Assembly: GCA_017959065.1 (NCBI GenBank)
Contig: JAGDBK010000125.1
Location: 1-56,299, forward strand
DNA length: 56,299 nucleotides
Source of the DNA: Clostridia bacterium
Lineage (GTDB): Bacteria > Bacillota > Clostridia > Oscillospirales > CAG-272
Reading direction: 5' to 3'
In this document: piece after piece, positions 7,318-16,581 of the stretch
Position numbering within the stretch: the stretch's first letter is position 1
How the letters are laid out: each line of letters opens with the position of its first letter
Translations under genes and position numbers: made by a program
Notes under the pieces: generated by a model
Seen by the model: only the letters and a program-made list of their open reading frames with translations
What the model was told of the DNA's origin: nothing
The model's database searches: none

Positions 7318-10284
7318 GTGGACAAGGTAAGTGGAAGCATGGCATCTACACCATCAAATTATCGGATCAACCAGATCGCCAAGGATTTTAACATCAAAAG
7401 CAGGGAGATTCTTGATGCTTTTTCTAAGAAATCCGGTGAAAAGACTCACATGACGGTTCTGGAACCCGATGAGTTTGAGTTTTTGGTAATTAAGCTGACC
7501 GAAAGGATACAGCTTGACAACATCGATGATTATCTTTCCGGCAAGAGCGTGATCGAACCTGCGGAGAAGAAGGTTAAGAAAGATAAGGCTGCCGATCAGG
7601 AGCAGGCAGGTGGAAAGCCCGGAGATGAGCCGCAGAAAAACGGTGAAACCGAGGGCAAACCATCCGACCTTTCCCAGCCTGCACAGGATGAAAAATCAGG
7701 GGAACAGAATTCAACTGCCTCCGAAAAAGCGAAAGACGGCAGGGATACCGATTCGAAAGCAGAACCGAAGGAAGGCCGCAAGGAACGGGAATCGGCACAT
7801 CCTAGATCGGAAAAAACGGAAAAGCAGGAAGCTTCGGACGGCAGAAACCACCCCGGCGCCAGAACAGACGGAGCACGTCCGCAGCAGAAGAACGATTTCC
7901 GGGGCCAGACTCAGCAGAGACCCGGCGGTTCTACGCAGCAGGGACAGGGCCAGCAGCGTCAGAACAGCACTTTTTCGCAGGGACAGAATCAGGGTCAGCG
8001 GGACAGATTCAACAGAAACGAAAGAACCCAGTCCGGAAACGCAGGAACGCAGTTCAGAGGCGGTTCTCAGAACGCTGGTCAGAATGCCGGAAACAGCAGA
8101 CCCGGGCAGAATCAGTGGCAGCAGGGTCAGGGCGGCGGACAGTCCGGTGTTCACGCTGACCGCAGGCCGGCTGTTCCGTTCAGGGGAGAGATCCAAAGCC
8201 AGCCTTCAAAGCAGACCGGTCCGAAAGCCCAGAAAGCGGAGAACAGGCCGCAGAGTACTATTGGTCCGAAACCTAAGATCGTTATAGAGCGCGGAGCCGC
8301 AACCCGTACCGGCGGTAAGAGAGTCATAGACACCAGATCCGGGGATGTTGATCTTTCCAAATACGATGAACGTTTTGAGCATCTTGCCTTTGACGCCGTC
8401 AAAGACAAATCGGACCGTTCTTCTGACAAACAGAAGATTAAGAAAAAGACCGCCAACGGTAAAAACAGTGCTCAGGACAAGGAAAAACTTGCAATAGAGC
8501 GCATGAAGAAAATGGAACTCGAAAAGGCCAGAAAAGCCCAGCTCCACATTACCGTTCCGGCCGAGATCTCTGTGGGCGAGCTTGCTTCAAGGCTTAAGGT
8601 CAGCGCCGGAGATCTCATAAAGCGGCTTATGAAAATGGGGATAATGGCCAGCGTCAACCAGATAATCGATTACGATACCGCTTTTCTGGTCGCAGACGAG
8701 ATGAACGTAAAGGTCACCCAGGAAGTTGTCGTTACGATAGAAGAACGTCTGTTCGAAGAAGAGAGCGACGATGAAAGCAAACTGGTTGAGCGTCCGCCGG
8801 TAGTTGTTGTAATGGGCCATGTCGACCACGGAAAGACTTCTCTTCTGGATGCGATACGCCATACTAACGTGACCGAAGGCGAAGCTGGCGGAATTACCCA
8901 GCACATAGGAGCTTACAGGGTCACCATCAATGGTAAGGACATTACTTTCCTCGATACTCCGGGCCATGAAGCCTTTACTGCAATGCGAGCCAGAGGAGCT
9001 ATGGCAACAGACATCGCGATACTGGTTGTTGCAGCGGATGACGGAATCATGCCGCAGACAGTTGAGGCAATAAACCATGCGAAAGCAGCCGGAGTTGATA
9101 TAATCGTAGCGATAAACAAAATGGACAAGCCGGCAGCAAATCCCGATCTTGTCATGCAGGGACTGACACAGTATGACCTCGTCCCGGAGGAATGGGGCGG
9201 GGATGTGATATGCGTACCCGTATCGGCCGTCACGCGAATGGGTATAGACAGTCTTCTCGAAAATATTCTCCTCGTTGCAGAGATGAAGGAACTCAAGGCA
9301 AATCCCGAACGTCATGCCAAAGGCATAGTAATCGAAGCAAAGCTGGACAAGGGCCGCGGTCCTGTTGCAACTGTGCTCGTCCAGAACGGAACGCTCCGTT
9401 CGGGCGATATCGTGATTGCAGGCACATCCGTAGGACGTGTCCGCGCTATGCTTGACGACAAGGGCGCAAAACTAGCGGAAGCGGGACCGTCGGTTCCCGT
9501 GGAGATCATCGGCCTGTCCGAAGTACCTTCTGCAGGCGACGAATTCAACGCCGTTGAAGATGAAAGGATGGCACGCGAGCTCGCTGAACAGAGGCGGAGC
9601 AAGGCCCGTGAAGACGAGTTCAAAGCAAATTCCAAGGTCAATCTTGAAGATCTGTTCTCTCAGATATCTGAGGGTACGAAAAACCTCAATATCATCGTCA
9701 AGGCAGATGTCGGCGGATCAGCCGAAGCCGTCAAGTCATCACTGCTCAAACTGTCGAATGACGAGGTCAAGGTCAATGTCATTCATTCTGCTGTCGGCGG
9801 CATAACCGAAGGAGATGTTATGCTGGCGGGAGCGTCAAATGCGATTATAGTCGGTTTCAATGTCCGCCCGGACAAGAACGCGCTCGACATCGCATCGCAG
9901 CAGGGAGTCGACATCAGGACATACAGGATCATTTATGAGTGCATCGAGGAGATCTCTGCAGCCATGAAAGGTATGCTCGCTCCTCAGTACAGGGAAGTTG
10001 TCCTTGGCCATGCCGAAGTCAGGCAGACCATTCACGTTCCCAGCGTCGGGACGATTGCCGGCTGCTATATTCTTGACGGCAAAGTGGCGAGAAACGCTCT
10101 TATCCGTGTAACTCGCGACAGTGTTGTGATATTTGAAGACAAGATATCTTCTCTCAAGAGATTCAAGGACGACGCAAAAGAAGTGCTTCAGGGCTTTGAA
10201 TGCGGTATCGGACTTGAGAAATTCAATGACATCAAAGAAGGGGATATCCTTGAGGCATATATGATGGAGGAGATCGAAAGATAA
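7318..10284 (+). CDS. infB: Translation initiation factor IF-2
   Basis: 988 residues. An N-terminal helical domain ([18 protein letters not shown]) is followed by a long low-complexity linker (about 90-330) rich in Gln, Gly, Asn and Arg, then a second IF2 N-domain (about 400-450) and the GTPase core with GHVDHGKT (500-507), DTPGHE (from 546) and NKMD (600-603). Domains II-IV follow, ending in the fMet-tRNA binding barrel. IF-2 delivers initiator tRNA to the ribosome. The start is uncertain: GTG 7318 lacks a good ribosome binding site, ATG 7339 is an alternative, and AAGGAG (7291-7296) is closer to an out-of-frame GTG at 7307. The usual downstream rbfA is missing. Confidence 0.96.
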   Translation: MDKVSGSMASTPSNYRINQIAKDFNIKSREILDAFSKKSGEKTHMTVLEPDEFEFLVIKLTERIQLDNIDDYLSGKSVIEPAEKKVKKDKAADQEQAGGKPGDEPQKNGETEGKPSDLSQPAQDEKSGEQNSTASEKAKDGRDTDSKAEPKEGRKERESAHPRSEKTEKQEASDGRNHPGARTDGARPQQKNDFRGQTQQRPGGSTQQGQGQQRQNSTFSQGQNQGQRDRFNRNERTQSGNAGTQFRGGSQNAGQNAGNSRPGQNQWQQGQGGGQSGVHADRRPAVPFRGEIQSQPSKQTGPKAQKAENRPQSTIGPKPKIVIERGAATRTGGKRVIDTRSGDVDLSKYDERFEHLAFDAVKDKSDRSSDKQKIKKKTANGKNSAQDKEKLAIERMKKMELEKARKAQLHITVPAEISVGELASRLKVSAGDLIKRLMKMGIMASVNQIIDYDTAFLVADEMNVKVTQEVVVTIEERLFEEESDDESKLVERPPVVVVMGHVDHGKTSLLDAIRHTNVTEGEAGGITQHIGAYRVTINGKDITFLDTPGHEAFTAMRARGAMATDIAILVVAADDGIMPQTVEAINHAKAAGVDIIVAINKMDKPAANPDLVMQGLTQYDLVPEEWGGDVICVPVSAVTRMGIDSLLENILLVAEMKELKANPERHAKGIVIEAKLDKGRGPVATVLVQNGTLRSGDIVIAGTSVGRVRAMLDDKGAKLAEAGPSVPVEIIGLSEVPSAGDEFNAVEDERMARELAEQRRSKAREDEFKANSKVNLEDLFSQISEGTKNLNIIVKADVGGSAEAVKSSLLKLSNDEVKVNVIHSAVGGITEGDVMLAGASNAIIVGFNVRPDKNALDIASQQGVDIRTYRIIYECIEEISAAMKGMLAPQYREVVLGHAEVRQTIHVPSVGTIAGCYILDGKVARNALIRVTRDSVVIFEDKISSLKRFKDDAKEVLQGFECGIGLEKFNDIKEGDILEAYMMEEIER

Positions 10285-10298
10285 CTTTCGTAATCCGC

Positions 10299-10336
10299 GG
10301 GGGACATTACGTTTACGTGCATGTCCCCCGTACTTT
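10299..10336 (+). terminator. Terminator of the rimP-infB operon
   Basis: GGGGGACAT (10299-10307) pairs with ATGTCCCCC (10321-10329), followed by GTACTTTT. It lies 15 bp after the infB stop and separates that operon from metH. Confidence 0.8.
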
Positions 10337-10368
10337 TAACGGGGCGTTTGTTCGCCGGAGGCGGAATC

Positions 10369-12735
10369 ATGAATGAAATCATATCTAAAGAGGGCTTTGT
10401 GTTCCTTGATGGGGCTATGGGTACTTCTCTCAGGACAGCTGTTCCGGATCATTCCGGAATCCCCGATATTCTTTCTGTCACGCATCCCGGGGTAGTTACC
10501 GAAATACACAGGAAATATGCCGAGGCAGGAAGCGATATCATTTACACTAATACTTTCGGCGCTTCCGAGGAAAAACTTGAAGGCACCGGAACAACGCTTG
10601 AGCGACTGATTGCTGCTGCTGTAGAAAATGCCAGAAAAGCGGCCGGGGAAAATACGGCAGTCGCACTGGATGTCGGGCCGACCGGGAAAATGATGCCTCC
10701 TATGGGGGAGATGACGTTTGACGAAGCATATGAAATCTTCCGTAAAAAGATGATCTTCGGCGAAAAAGCGGGAGCGGATCTGATAGTGATCGAAACGATG
10801 AGCGATCTCGGCGAAGCCAGGACCGCGCTCCTCGCCGCGAAGGAGAACACCGCTCTGCCGGTATTTGTGACAATGACATTCGGAGAGAACGGAAGGAGCT
10901 TCGCCGGGTGCTCTCCGGAGAATTTTGCCGTCCTGATGACAGCGATGGGGGCTGACGCTATAGGTGTAAACTGTTCGTTCGGACCTGACCAGCTTTATCC
11001 GGTCATCCTCGAAATGTCGCGTAAGACAGATCTTCCGCTGATTGTAAAGGCCAATGCAGGCCTACCTTCATCTGACGGGAGCTACAGCATCGGACCGGCG
11101 GATTTTGCGGAAAAGATGAAAAGATTTTCTGAAGTCGGGATCAAGTATCTCGGGGGATGCTGCGGAACCACCCCTGAATACATCAGATGTCTGAAAGAGG
11201 CATACACAGGCATCCATCTCAGGGAAAGAGACTTTGAAAGAAAGTGTTACATTGTTTCCCAGCGAAAATGTGTGGATGCGGATAAGATCTCGATCGTCGG
11301 CGAGAGGCTGAATCCGACAGGAAAGAAAAAACTTGCGGCGGCTCTGGCTGAAGAGGACATGGACTACCTTGTGTCTGTAGCAAAGGAAGAGGAATCGGCA
11401 GGCGCTGACATTCTTGATGTTAATGTCGGAATACCCGGAGCTGACGAGGCCTCTCTTATGAGGAAAGTGGTATCTGCCGTCAGTTCGGTAACCGATCTGC
11501 CGCTGCAGATAGACTCAAAATCACCTTCCGCAATTGAAGCCGGCCTCAGGGCCTTTCCTGGAAGGGCAATCATTAATTCGGTTGACGGCACGGACGAAAC
11601 GCTTGACGGCATACTCCCGCTTGCAAAGAAGTACGGGGCTGCTCTGATCGGGCTCACTATAGACGAAAACGGCATACCCGCATCCGCGCTGGACAGAGTG
11701 AAAATCGCAAAAAAGATCATGGAAAGGGCAGTCAGCGCCGGAATACCCAAGAATGACATCTTTATTGACTGTCTGACTCTTGCCGTATCCGCCGAACCGG
11801 AAGGCGCCGTGCAGACGCTTGAGGCGGTCAGACTTGTCAGGGACGAGCTGGGGCTTAAGACGACTCTGGGCGTCTCCAATATCTCTTTCGGACTTCCGGA
11901 AAGGGAAGTGATTGCCAGCAGCTTCCTGACCCTTGCCCTGAACAACGGGCTTACGCTTCCTATTATCAATCCGAGTGCCAGACGTATGAAAGATGCGGTG
12001 TTTTCGTTCCGGGCGCTGACAGGACTCGACAGATCGTGTATGGATTACGTCGAGTATATGAAGAGCGCCCAGCCCGGACAGATTCAAAACACAGAAAGCG
12101 CGGAAACCAGACTCACTGACCTGAAAAAAGCTATTGTAAACGGGGATGAAGCATTATCGCGCAGGATCTCCGGGGTACTGCTGGATAATGATCCGTCTGC
12201 CGATCTGATCAACGGCCTTATTATCCCGGCTCTTGACGAGGTTGGAAGCAAATTCGAGTCCGGAGAGTATTTCCTTCCTCAGCTCATGAGAAGCGCATCG
12301 GCTGCCAGTGCCGCGGTCGAGGTCCTCAAAGCAAGAATGAAAAACAGCAAGACAGATTCCGAAAGCAAGGGAAAGATAATCCTCGCAACTGTAAGGGGCG
12401 ATATCCATGATATAGGAAAAAATATCGTGAAGATGGTTCTTGCTAACTACGGTTACGAGATAATTGACCTTGGAAAGGATGTCCCAAAAGAAGCGGTAGC
12501 GGAGTCTGCGCTTGAAAACGATGTCAGACTGGTGGGGTTGAGCGCACTTATGACGACAACGCTGGACTCGATGGAAGAGACGATAGCATACCTTCGCAGC
12601 CTGGGGTATTCCGGATATGTTATGGTAGGCGGAGCAGTTCTTACCGAGGAGTATGCGAAGAAGATCGGGGCCGATTTTTACGCAAAAGATGCGAAAGAAT
12701 CCGCCGATATAGCTAAAACTGTATTCGGAGGCTGA
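10369..12735 (+). CDS. metH: Cobalamin-dependent methionine synthase, without reactivation domain
   Basis: 788 residues in three domains. The homocysteine-binding barrel (about 1-290) carries the zinc ligands C202 (VNCSFG) and C264/C265 (GGCCGTTP). The pterin-binding barrel (about 310-570) contains IVGERLNPTGKKKL and ILDVNVGIPGADE. The cap and B12-binding domain (about 590-788) carries DIHDIGKN with the cobalamin ligand H680. It transfers methyl from methyltetrahydrofolate to homocysteine. The S-adenosylmethionine-binding reactivation domain of E. coli MetH is absent, which is common in Clostridia. The ATG at 10369 has GGAGG 7 bases upstream; the longer frame runs into the infB terminator. 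Followed by mtnA after 11 bp. Confidence 0.93.
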   Translation: MNEIISKEGFVFLDGAMGTSLRTAVPDHSGIPDILSVTHPGVVTEIHRKYAEAGSDIIYTNTFGASEEKLEGTGTTLERLIAAAVENARKAAGENTAVALDVGPTGKMMPPMGEMTFDEAYEIFRKKMIFGEKAGADLIVIETMSDLGEARTALLAAKENTALPVFVTMTFGENGRSFAGCSPENFAVLMTAMGADAIGVNCSFGPDQLYPVILEMSRKTDLPLIVKANAGLPSSDGSYSIGPADFAEKMKRFSEVGIKYLGGCCGTTPEYIRCLKEAYTGIHLRERDFERKCYIVSQRKCVDADKISIVGERLNPTGKKKLAAALAEEDMDYLVSVAKEEESAGADILDVNVGIPGADEASLMRKVVSAVSSVTDLPLQIDSKSPSAIEAGLRAFPGRAIINSVDGTDETLDGILPLAKKYGAALIGLTIDENGIPASALDRVKIAKKIMERAVSAGIPKNDIFIDCLTLAVSAEPEGAVQTLEAVRLVRDELGLKTTLGVSNISFGLPEREVIASSFLTLALNNGLTLPIINPSARRMKDAVFSFRALTGLDRSCMDYVEYMKSAQPGQIQNTESAETRLTDLKKAIVNGDEALSRRISGVLLDNDPSADLINGLIIPALDEVGSKFESGEYFLPQLMRSASAASAAVEVLKARMKNSKTDSESKGKIILATVRGDIHDIGKNIVKMVLANYGYEIIDLGKDVPKEAVAESALENDVRLVGLSALMTTTLDSMEETIAYLRSLGYSGYVMVGGAVLTEEYAKKIGADFYAKDAKESADIAKTVFGG

Positions 12736-12746
12736 AGGAAGACGAT

Positions 12747-13805
12747 ATGAGCGGAGGTTTTGAAACTGTCTCGCTGTCTGCAGACAAAAAAGAACTTGTT
12801 ATCATAGATCAGACTCTTCTGCCCGGCAAAAGGGTATTTCTGTCGCTGAAAACAAAAGAAGAGATATTCGAGGCCATCAGGTCGCTGCGTGTCCGCGGTG
12901 CTCCTGCGATCGGGGTCGCGGCCGCGATCGGGATCTATGTCTGTTCGCTGGATTATTATCAGAATGCCCGGGATGATTTCGAAGCGGAGATTATTGCTGC
13001 CGCGGATTATATCGGTTCCGCGAGACCTACTGCTGTCAATCTCAGATGGGCAGTGGAACGAATGAAGCATACTCTGACATCGCATTCGGGCGAAAATGCT
13101 GAAATGGTGCTTGATGCTCTTTTGGCTGCCGCGGAGGGGATCTATCGGGAGGACATCGAGTGCTCAAGGCGTATCGGAGAATACGGGCTTCCGCTTCTGC
13201 GCGGCTGCAGTTCCGTTCTGACACACTGCAATGCGGGAAGGCTGGCTGCGGTTAAATACGGTACCGCGACCGCGCCCATTTATCTTGCGCACGAGAACGG
13301 TATCGACATAAGAGTATACTGCGACGAGACCAGACCTCTGATGCAGGGCGCGCGGCTGACTTCTTTTGAACTTTCCGACGCGGGGATTCCTGTAACTCTT
13401 CTCTGCGATAATATGGCGGGATCGGCCATGAGGAACGGAATGATCGACGCCGTGATCGTCGGATGCGACAGAGTTGCGGCAAACGGTGATTTCGCCAATA
13501 AGATCGGCACGTCTATGGTTGCATTGTGCGCAAGAGAGTACGGGATTCCGTTCTATGTCGCCGCACCGAGGTCTACCATCGATATGGACACGGAAAACGG
13601 CAAGCAGATCATCATTGAACAGAGAGATTCGGACGAAGTTACGGATATGTGGTTCGCTCAAAGGACTGCGCCGAAAGGAATAGATGTCTACAATCCGGCA
13701 TTCGATGTTACAGACGCTTCTCTGGTCACCGCTTTCATAACTGACGCAGGAGTAGTTTATCCTCCTTTTTCCGAGAATCTTCTGGTTGTTCAAGAGGTGA
13801 AATAA
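12747..13805 (+). CDS. mtnA: S-methyl-5-thioribose-1-phosphate isomerase
   Basis: 352 residues, standard for MtnA of the eIF2B-alpha-like family. The substrate loop RVRGAPAIGVAAAIG, the catalytic cysteine C161 (LTHCNAG) and the aspartate D241 (VGCDRVAANGD) sit at practically the positions known for the B. subtilis enzyme. It converts methylthioribose-1-phosphate to methylthioribulose-1-phosphate in methionine salvage, and can do the same for 5-deoxyribose-1-phosphate. It lies in one transcription unit with metH and tcdA. None of the other salvage enzymes (MtnK, MtnB, MtnD, MtnW) is visible in the window, so the destination of its product is open. Confidence 0.93.
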   Translation: MSGGFETVSLSADKKELVIIDQTLLPGKRVFLSLKTKEEIFEAIRSLRVRGAPAIGVAAAIGIYVCSLDYYQNARDDFEAEIIAAADYIGSARPTAVNLRWAVERMKHTLTSHSGENAEMVLDALLAAAEGIYREDIECSRRIGEYGLPLLRGCSSVLTHCNAGRLAAVKYGTATAPIYLAHENGIDIRVYCDETRPLMQGARLTSFELSDAGIPVTLLCDNMAGSAMRNGMIDAVIVGCDRVAANGDFANKIGTSMVALCAREYGIPFYVAAPRSTIDMDTENGKQIIIEQRDSDEVTDMWFAQRTAPKGIDVYNPAFDVTDASLVTAFITDAGVVYPPFSENLLVVQEVK

Positions 13806-14500
13806 TGGAACGTGAAGCTATTTGCAGGACTGCGGAGCTTTTGGGAGACGAAGCTGTCGAAAAGCTGTCAAAGGCATCGGTGATCGTCTTCGGGATCGGA
13901 GGGGTCGGCAGCTTTGCGGCAGAGGCTCTTGCCAGAAGCGGCATCGGCAGGATGGCGCTGGTAGATTTCGACAGAGTGAGCGTCAGCAATATAAACCGAC
14001 AGATAATCGCGCTGCATTCAACGGTGGGAATGTTCAAGACCGAAGCAATGGCAAAAAGGATAAAAGACATCAATCCGGATGCGGAGATAAGGGAATTCCG
14101 GATATTTTACGGTGATGAAACCGAAAGTGAAATCGATCTGTCCGAATATGATTATATCGTCGACGCGGTAGATTCAGTACGCACAAAACTGATGCTGGCA
14201 GAAAAAGCTCTTGAGAAATCAGTAGGGATCATTTCTTCGATGGGAACAGGCAACAAGACTGATCCTTCCAGATTCCGCATATGCGATATAAAGAAGACTT
14301 CGGTATGTCCTCTTGCCAGATCTGTCAGGACACAGCTGAAAAAAAGAGGTATAGACAGTCTCACAGTGCTGTTTTCAGACGAAAAACCGGCAAGAGCCAA
14401 AAGCACCGTTGATGCTCCCGCATCATGCTCTTTTGTTCCCTCCGTGGCCGGACTAATGATCGCCGGACATGTGATCAGGGAGATATCAGAACACGGTTAA
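13805..14500 (+). CDS. tcdA: tRNA threonylcarbamoyladenosine dehydratase
   Basis: 231 residues of the ThiF/MoeB/HesA (E1-like) superfamily, in the TcdA/CsdL/YgdL branch. The nucleotide-binding motif VIVFGIGGVGSFAAEALARS, the aspartate/arginine signature LVDFDRVSVSNINRQI and the later DAVDSVRTK are present. TcdA uses ATP to cyclise t6A37 of tRNAs to the hydantoin form ct6A. Its start overlaps the mtnA stop by one base (TAATG), indicating translational coupling. The length is slightly below the E. coli protein. A strong terminator follows at once. The gene has no obvious functional link to metH or mtnA. Confidence 0.92.
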   Translation: MEREAICRTAELLGDEAVEKLSKASVIVFGIGGVGSFAAEALARSGIGRMALVDFDRVSVSNINRQIIALHSTVGMFKTEAMAKRIKDINPDAEIREFRIFYGDETESEIDLSEYDYIVDAVDSVRTKLMLAEKALEKSVGIISSMGTGNKTDPSRFRICDIKKTSVCPLARSVRTQLKKRGIDSLTVLFSDEKPARAKSTVDAPASCSFVPSVAGLMIAGHVIREISEHG

Positions 14501-14507
14501 AAACACA

Positions 14508-14542
14508 GAGCCCTGCCGGAAATATGCGGCAGGGCTCCTTTA
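14508..14542 (+). terminator. Terminator after tcdA
   Basis: GAGCCCTGCCG (14508-14518) pairs with CGGCAGGGCTC (14527-14537), an 11-bp perfect stem followed by CTTTAAT. Confidence 0.8.
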
Positions 14543-14581
14543 ATGACTGTTTATCGTTTGCTGGTATTCATTAACTTTATC

Positions 14582-14655
14582 AGCGGCTCAGCAAGAAGAC
14601 TCCGACCTCTAAAGGTGGGAGATGAATTGCGGAAAAGAGCCGCTTATAGTTTTTG
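14582..14655. other. Two-helix structured element between convergent genes
   Basis: AGCGGCTC (14582-14589) pairs perfectly with GAGCCGCT (14637-14644). Inside lies a second hairpin: CTCC and ACCT (14600-14608, split by a G) pair with AGGT and GGAG (14613-14621), with loop CTAA. TATAGTTTTTG follows on the plus strand. The tcdA terminator is upstream and sufB convergent, so it is not needed as an operon terminator. The inner hairpin followed by GATGAATTGC resembles right ends of IS200/IS605 (tnpB) elements, but no transposase or TnpB gene is present. It may be a remnant or a small RNA. Confidence 0.35.
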
Positions 14656-14712
14656 ATTCTTCATCGAATGCATATAAGCCGGACAAACGTTTCCGGCAAG
14701 TACAGTAAAGGA

Positions 14713-15639
14713 TCATTTGAGAAATCCGCTGATAATCTGTTCCTCTGCTTCTCTTTCAGTCAATCCCAGCGTCATCAGCTTGATGATCTGGTCTCCGGCT
14801 ATCTTTCCTATCGCCGCCTCATGTACCAGAGAGGCATCTACGCATTCGGCCTCGAGCCCGGGAACAGCTATGATGCGCCCGTTGTCCATTATTATTGAAT
14901 CGCATTCTGTGTGGCCGGTACATTCCGCTTTGCCTGTGAGCCGGACTTCGAACTTCTGAACGGATTCATCCCTGGCAACGGAACGGGATACTATATCGGC
15001 GCTGGAATGATCTTCGTTCAGATTGACGATATATGAACTGTCAGCACTCTGGCTGCCGTGAGTCATGAGCCTTTCCCTTATAACCAGCCTGGACCCCTCC
15101 GCGAGTTCTGCCGTGGTGGTCCTCACCGTATCGTCGACCCCTTTGATCTGTACCATTTCCATCTCGGCACAGCTTCCCTTTTCCAGATAGACCTCTGTCG
15201 CCGGATTGAGTATCCTTTTTCCGGAGCCCTCTCCTGAGCCGTAGTGCTTTTCAACGTATTTTATCTTTGAGTTTCTGCCGACAAAAAAGCGGTGTACTCC
15301 GTCATGACGGGAATCACCTGTTCCGCAGTTGTCTATGCCGCACCCGGCGACTATTAGGACATCGGAGTTTTCACCGATGAAGAAGTCATTGTATACGGTT
15401 TCCTGAAGACCGCTCTGAGTCATTATTACCGGAATGTGCACGCTTTCGTTCACTGTCCCGGGCTTGATATGGATATCCATTCCGCTGACTTCTGTTTTTG
15501 AGACTATCTCTATGTTTTCGCTGGAACGTCGAGCTACGGACTCACTGTTAGAGCGTATGTTGAAAGCTCCTTCAGGAACCGAATGAAGATCCGCGACCTC
15601 TTTTAAAAGCCTTTTCTGTATTTCATCCAAAGCAACCAT
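14713..15639 (-). CDS. sufB: SufB/SufD-family Fe-S scaffold protein
   Basis: 308 residues, much shorter than SufB (about 480) or SufD (about 420) of E. coli, but with the same beta-helix core: PVIMTQSGLQETVYNDFFIG, then VLIVAGCGIDNCGTGDSRHDG, and the conserved C-terminal block with ECVDASLVHEAAIGKI and GLTEREAEEQIISGFL. Together with SufC it makes the cysteine-desulfurase-independent two-gene version (SUF-like minimal system) found in anaerobic Clostridia and archaea. The protein should assemble iron-sulfur clusters in the cytoplasm. GGGAG lies 8 bases before the ATG, and the gene starts 15 bp after sufC. Confidence 0.86.
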   Translation of the reverse strand: MVALDEIQKRLLKEVADLHSVPEGAFNIRSNSESVARRSSENIEIVSKTEVSGMDIHIKPGTVNESVHIPVIMTQSGLQETVYNDFFIGENSDVLIVAGCGIDNCGTGDSRHDGVHRFFVGRNSKIKYVEKHYGSGEGSGKRILNPATEVYLEKGSCAEMEMVQIKGVDDTVRTTTAELAEGSRLVIRERLMTHGSQSADSSYIVNLNEDHSSADIVSRSVARDESVQKFEVRLTGKAECTGHTECDSIIMDNGRIIAVPGLEAECVDASLVHEAAIGKIAGDQIIKLMTLGLTEREAEEQIISGFLK

Positions 15640-15654
15640 ATTATAAGCTCCCTG

Positions 15655-16389
15655 TCAGTTGTCTTCCGCTATTTTGCAGTTCCCGACCGCCGAAGAAGTG
15701 CCAATCAGCTCGGGCAGTATTTTTTCCTTCGGACCCATGCGTTCTATCGTCCCGCTTTTGAGAACTATTATTTCATCCGCGATATCCAGTATTCTTTCCT
15801 GATGCGAAATAATGATAATGGAACTGCCCTCGATCGAAGATCTCAGCTTCCTGAAGACATCGATCAGTTTCTGGAAACTCCAGAGGTCTATGCCGGCTTC
15901 CGGTTCGTCAAATACAGAAAGAGATGTTTTTCTTGCGAGGACGGTGGCGATCTCTATTCGCTTGAGTTCGCCGCCCGAGAGATTGGCGTTGATTTCACGG
16001 TCAATATAGTCCCTTGCGCACAAGCCGACAGAGGACAGATAGCCGCATGCGTCAGCGACGGAAAGCTGTTTCCCGGAAGCGATGCGAAGAAGATCGATAA
16101 CGTTTATGCCTTTGAACCTGACCGGCTGTTGAAAGGCAAACCCTATGCCTTTTTTGGCGCGTTCCGTCACATTCAGGGGAGTTATATCCTCTCCTTTGAA
16201 GAAAATGTTTCCCTCAGATGGCTTCTCGATTCCCGCGATCAGTTTGGCGATGGTGGATTTACCGCCCCCGTTCGGGCCGGTAATGACGCAAAGCCTGTTT
16301 TCGGGGACTCTGAAAGAAACATCCTTGATTATCTCCTTCGTTCCGCCGTCAGGTCCGACATTGAAAGAAATGTTTTTTAGCTCAAGCAT
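15655..16389 (-). CDS. sufC: Fe-S assembly ATPase SufC
   Basis: 244 residues, an ABC-type ATPase of the SufC family. Walker A is GPNGGGKST (about 38-46), the Q-loop is AFQQPVRFKG, the signature is LSGGELKRIEIA, Walker B is LSVFDEPEAGID, and the switch histidine is in IISHQERI. SufC binds SufB/SufD and drives the conformational change needed for cluster assembly; it is cytoplasmic and not a transporter subunit. It is the first gene of a two-gene operon with sufB. No SufS, SufU or SufE gene is visible nearby. Confidence 0.9.
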   Translation of the reverse strand: MLELKNISFNVGPDGGTKEIIKDVSFRVPENRLCVITGPNGGGKSTIAKLIAGIEKPSEGNIFFKGEDITPLNVTERAKKGIGFAFQQPVRFKGINVIDLLRIASGKQLSVADACGYLSSVGLCARDYIDREINANLSGGELKRIEIATVLARKTSLSVFDEPEAGIDLWSFQKLIDVFRKLRSSIEGSSIIIISHQERILDIADEIIVLKSGTIERMGPKEKILPELIGTSSAVGNCKIAEDN

Positions 16390-16472
16390 TTTTCAATTTG
16401 CTCCGTTCTTACTGAAAGGATGAGACAGAGGGGTGACCGCCGGAACAGCCACCGGTCCTGCTTCACCACAAC

Positions 16473-16501
16473 AGTTTATCATATTTTGGTCAACCGGGCA
16501 A
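16473..16501 (-). promoter_or_regulatory. Promoter of sufCB
   Basis: Minus strand TTGCCC (16501-16496), 17-bp spacer, TAAACT (16478-16473) with an extended TG just before it. The leader would be about 80 nt. No Rrf2/IscR-like box was recognised. Confidence 0.5.
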
Positions 16502-16581
16502 CCTGTCCGCACCCGGAAAAACCGAGACGCCTTATCTTAACGGCCCTAGCTTATTTTTTTATAAAAAGGAGATCAGAGATA

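Noticed and set aside
7610..8287. Long open frame on the plus strand inside infB, and overlapping minus-strand frames
   Set aside because: They lie across the low-complexity IF-2 linker, where biased codons keep other frames open; no protein family pattern and infB is certain.
8587..9315. 242-codon minus-strand frame opposite the IF-2 GTPase domain
   Set aside because: It is antisense to a highly conserved region and its translation has no recognisable motif.
16420..16581. N-terminal extension of the GH43 protein
   Set aside because: It overlaps the sufC promoter and encodes a non-family sequence; a good ribosome binding site precedes 16582.
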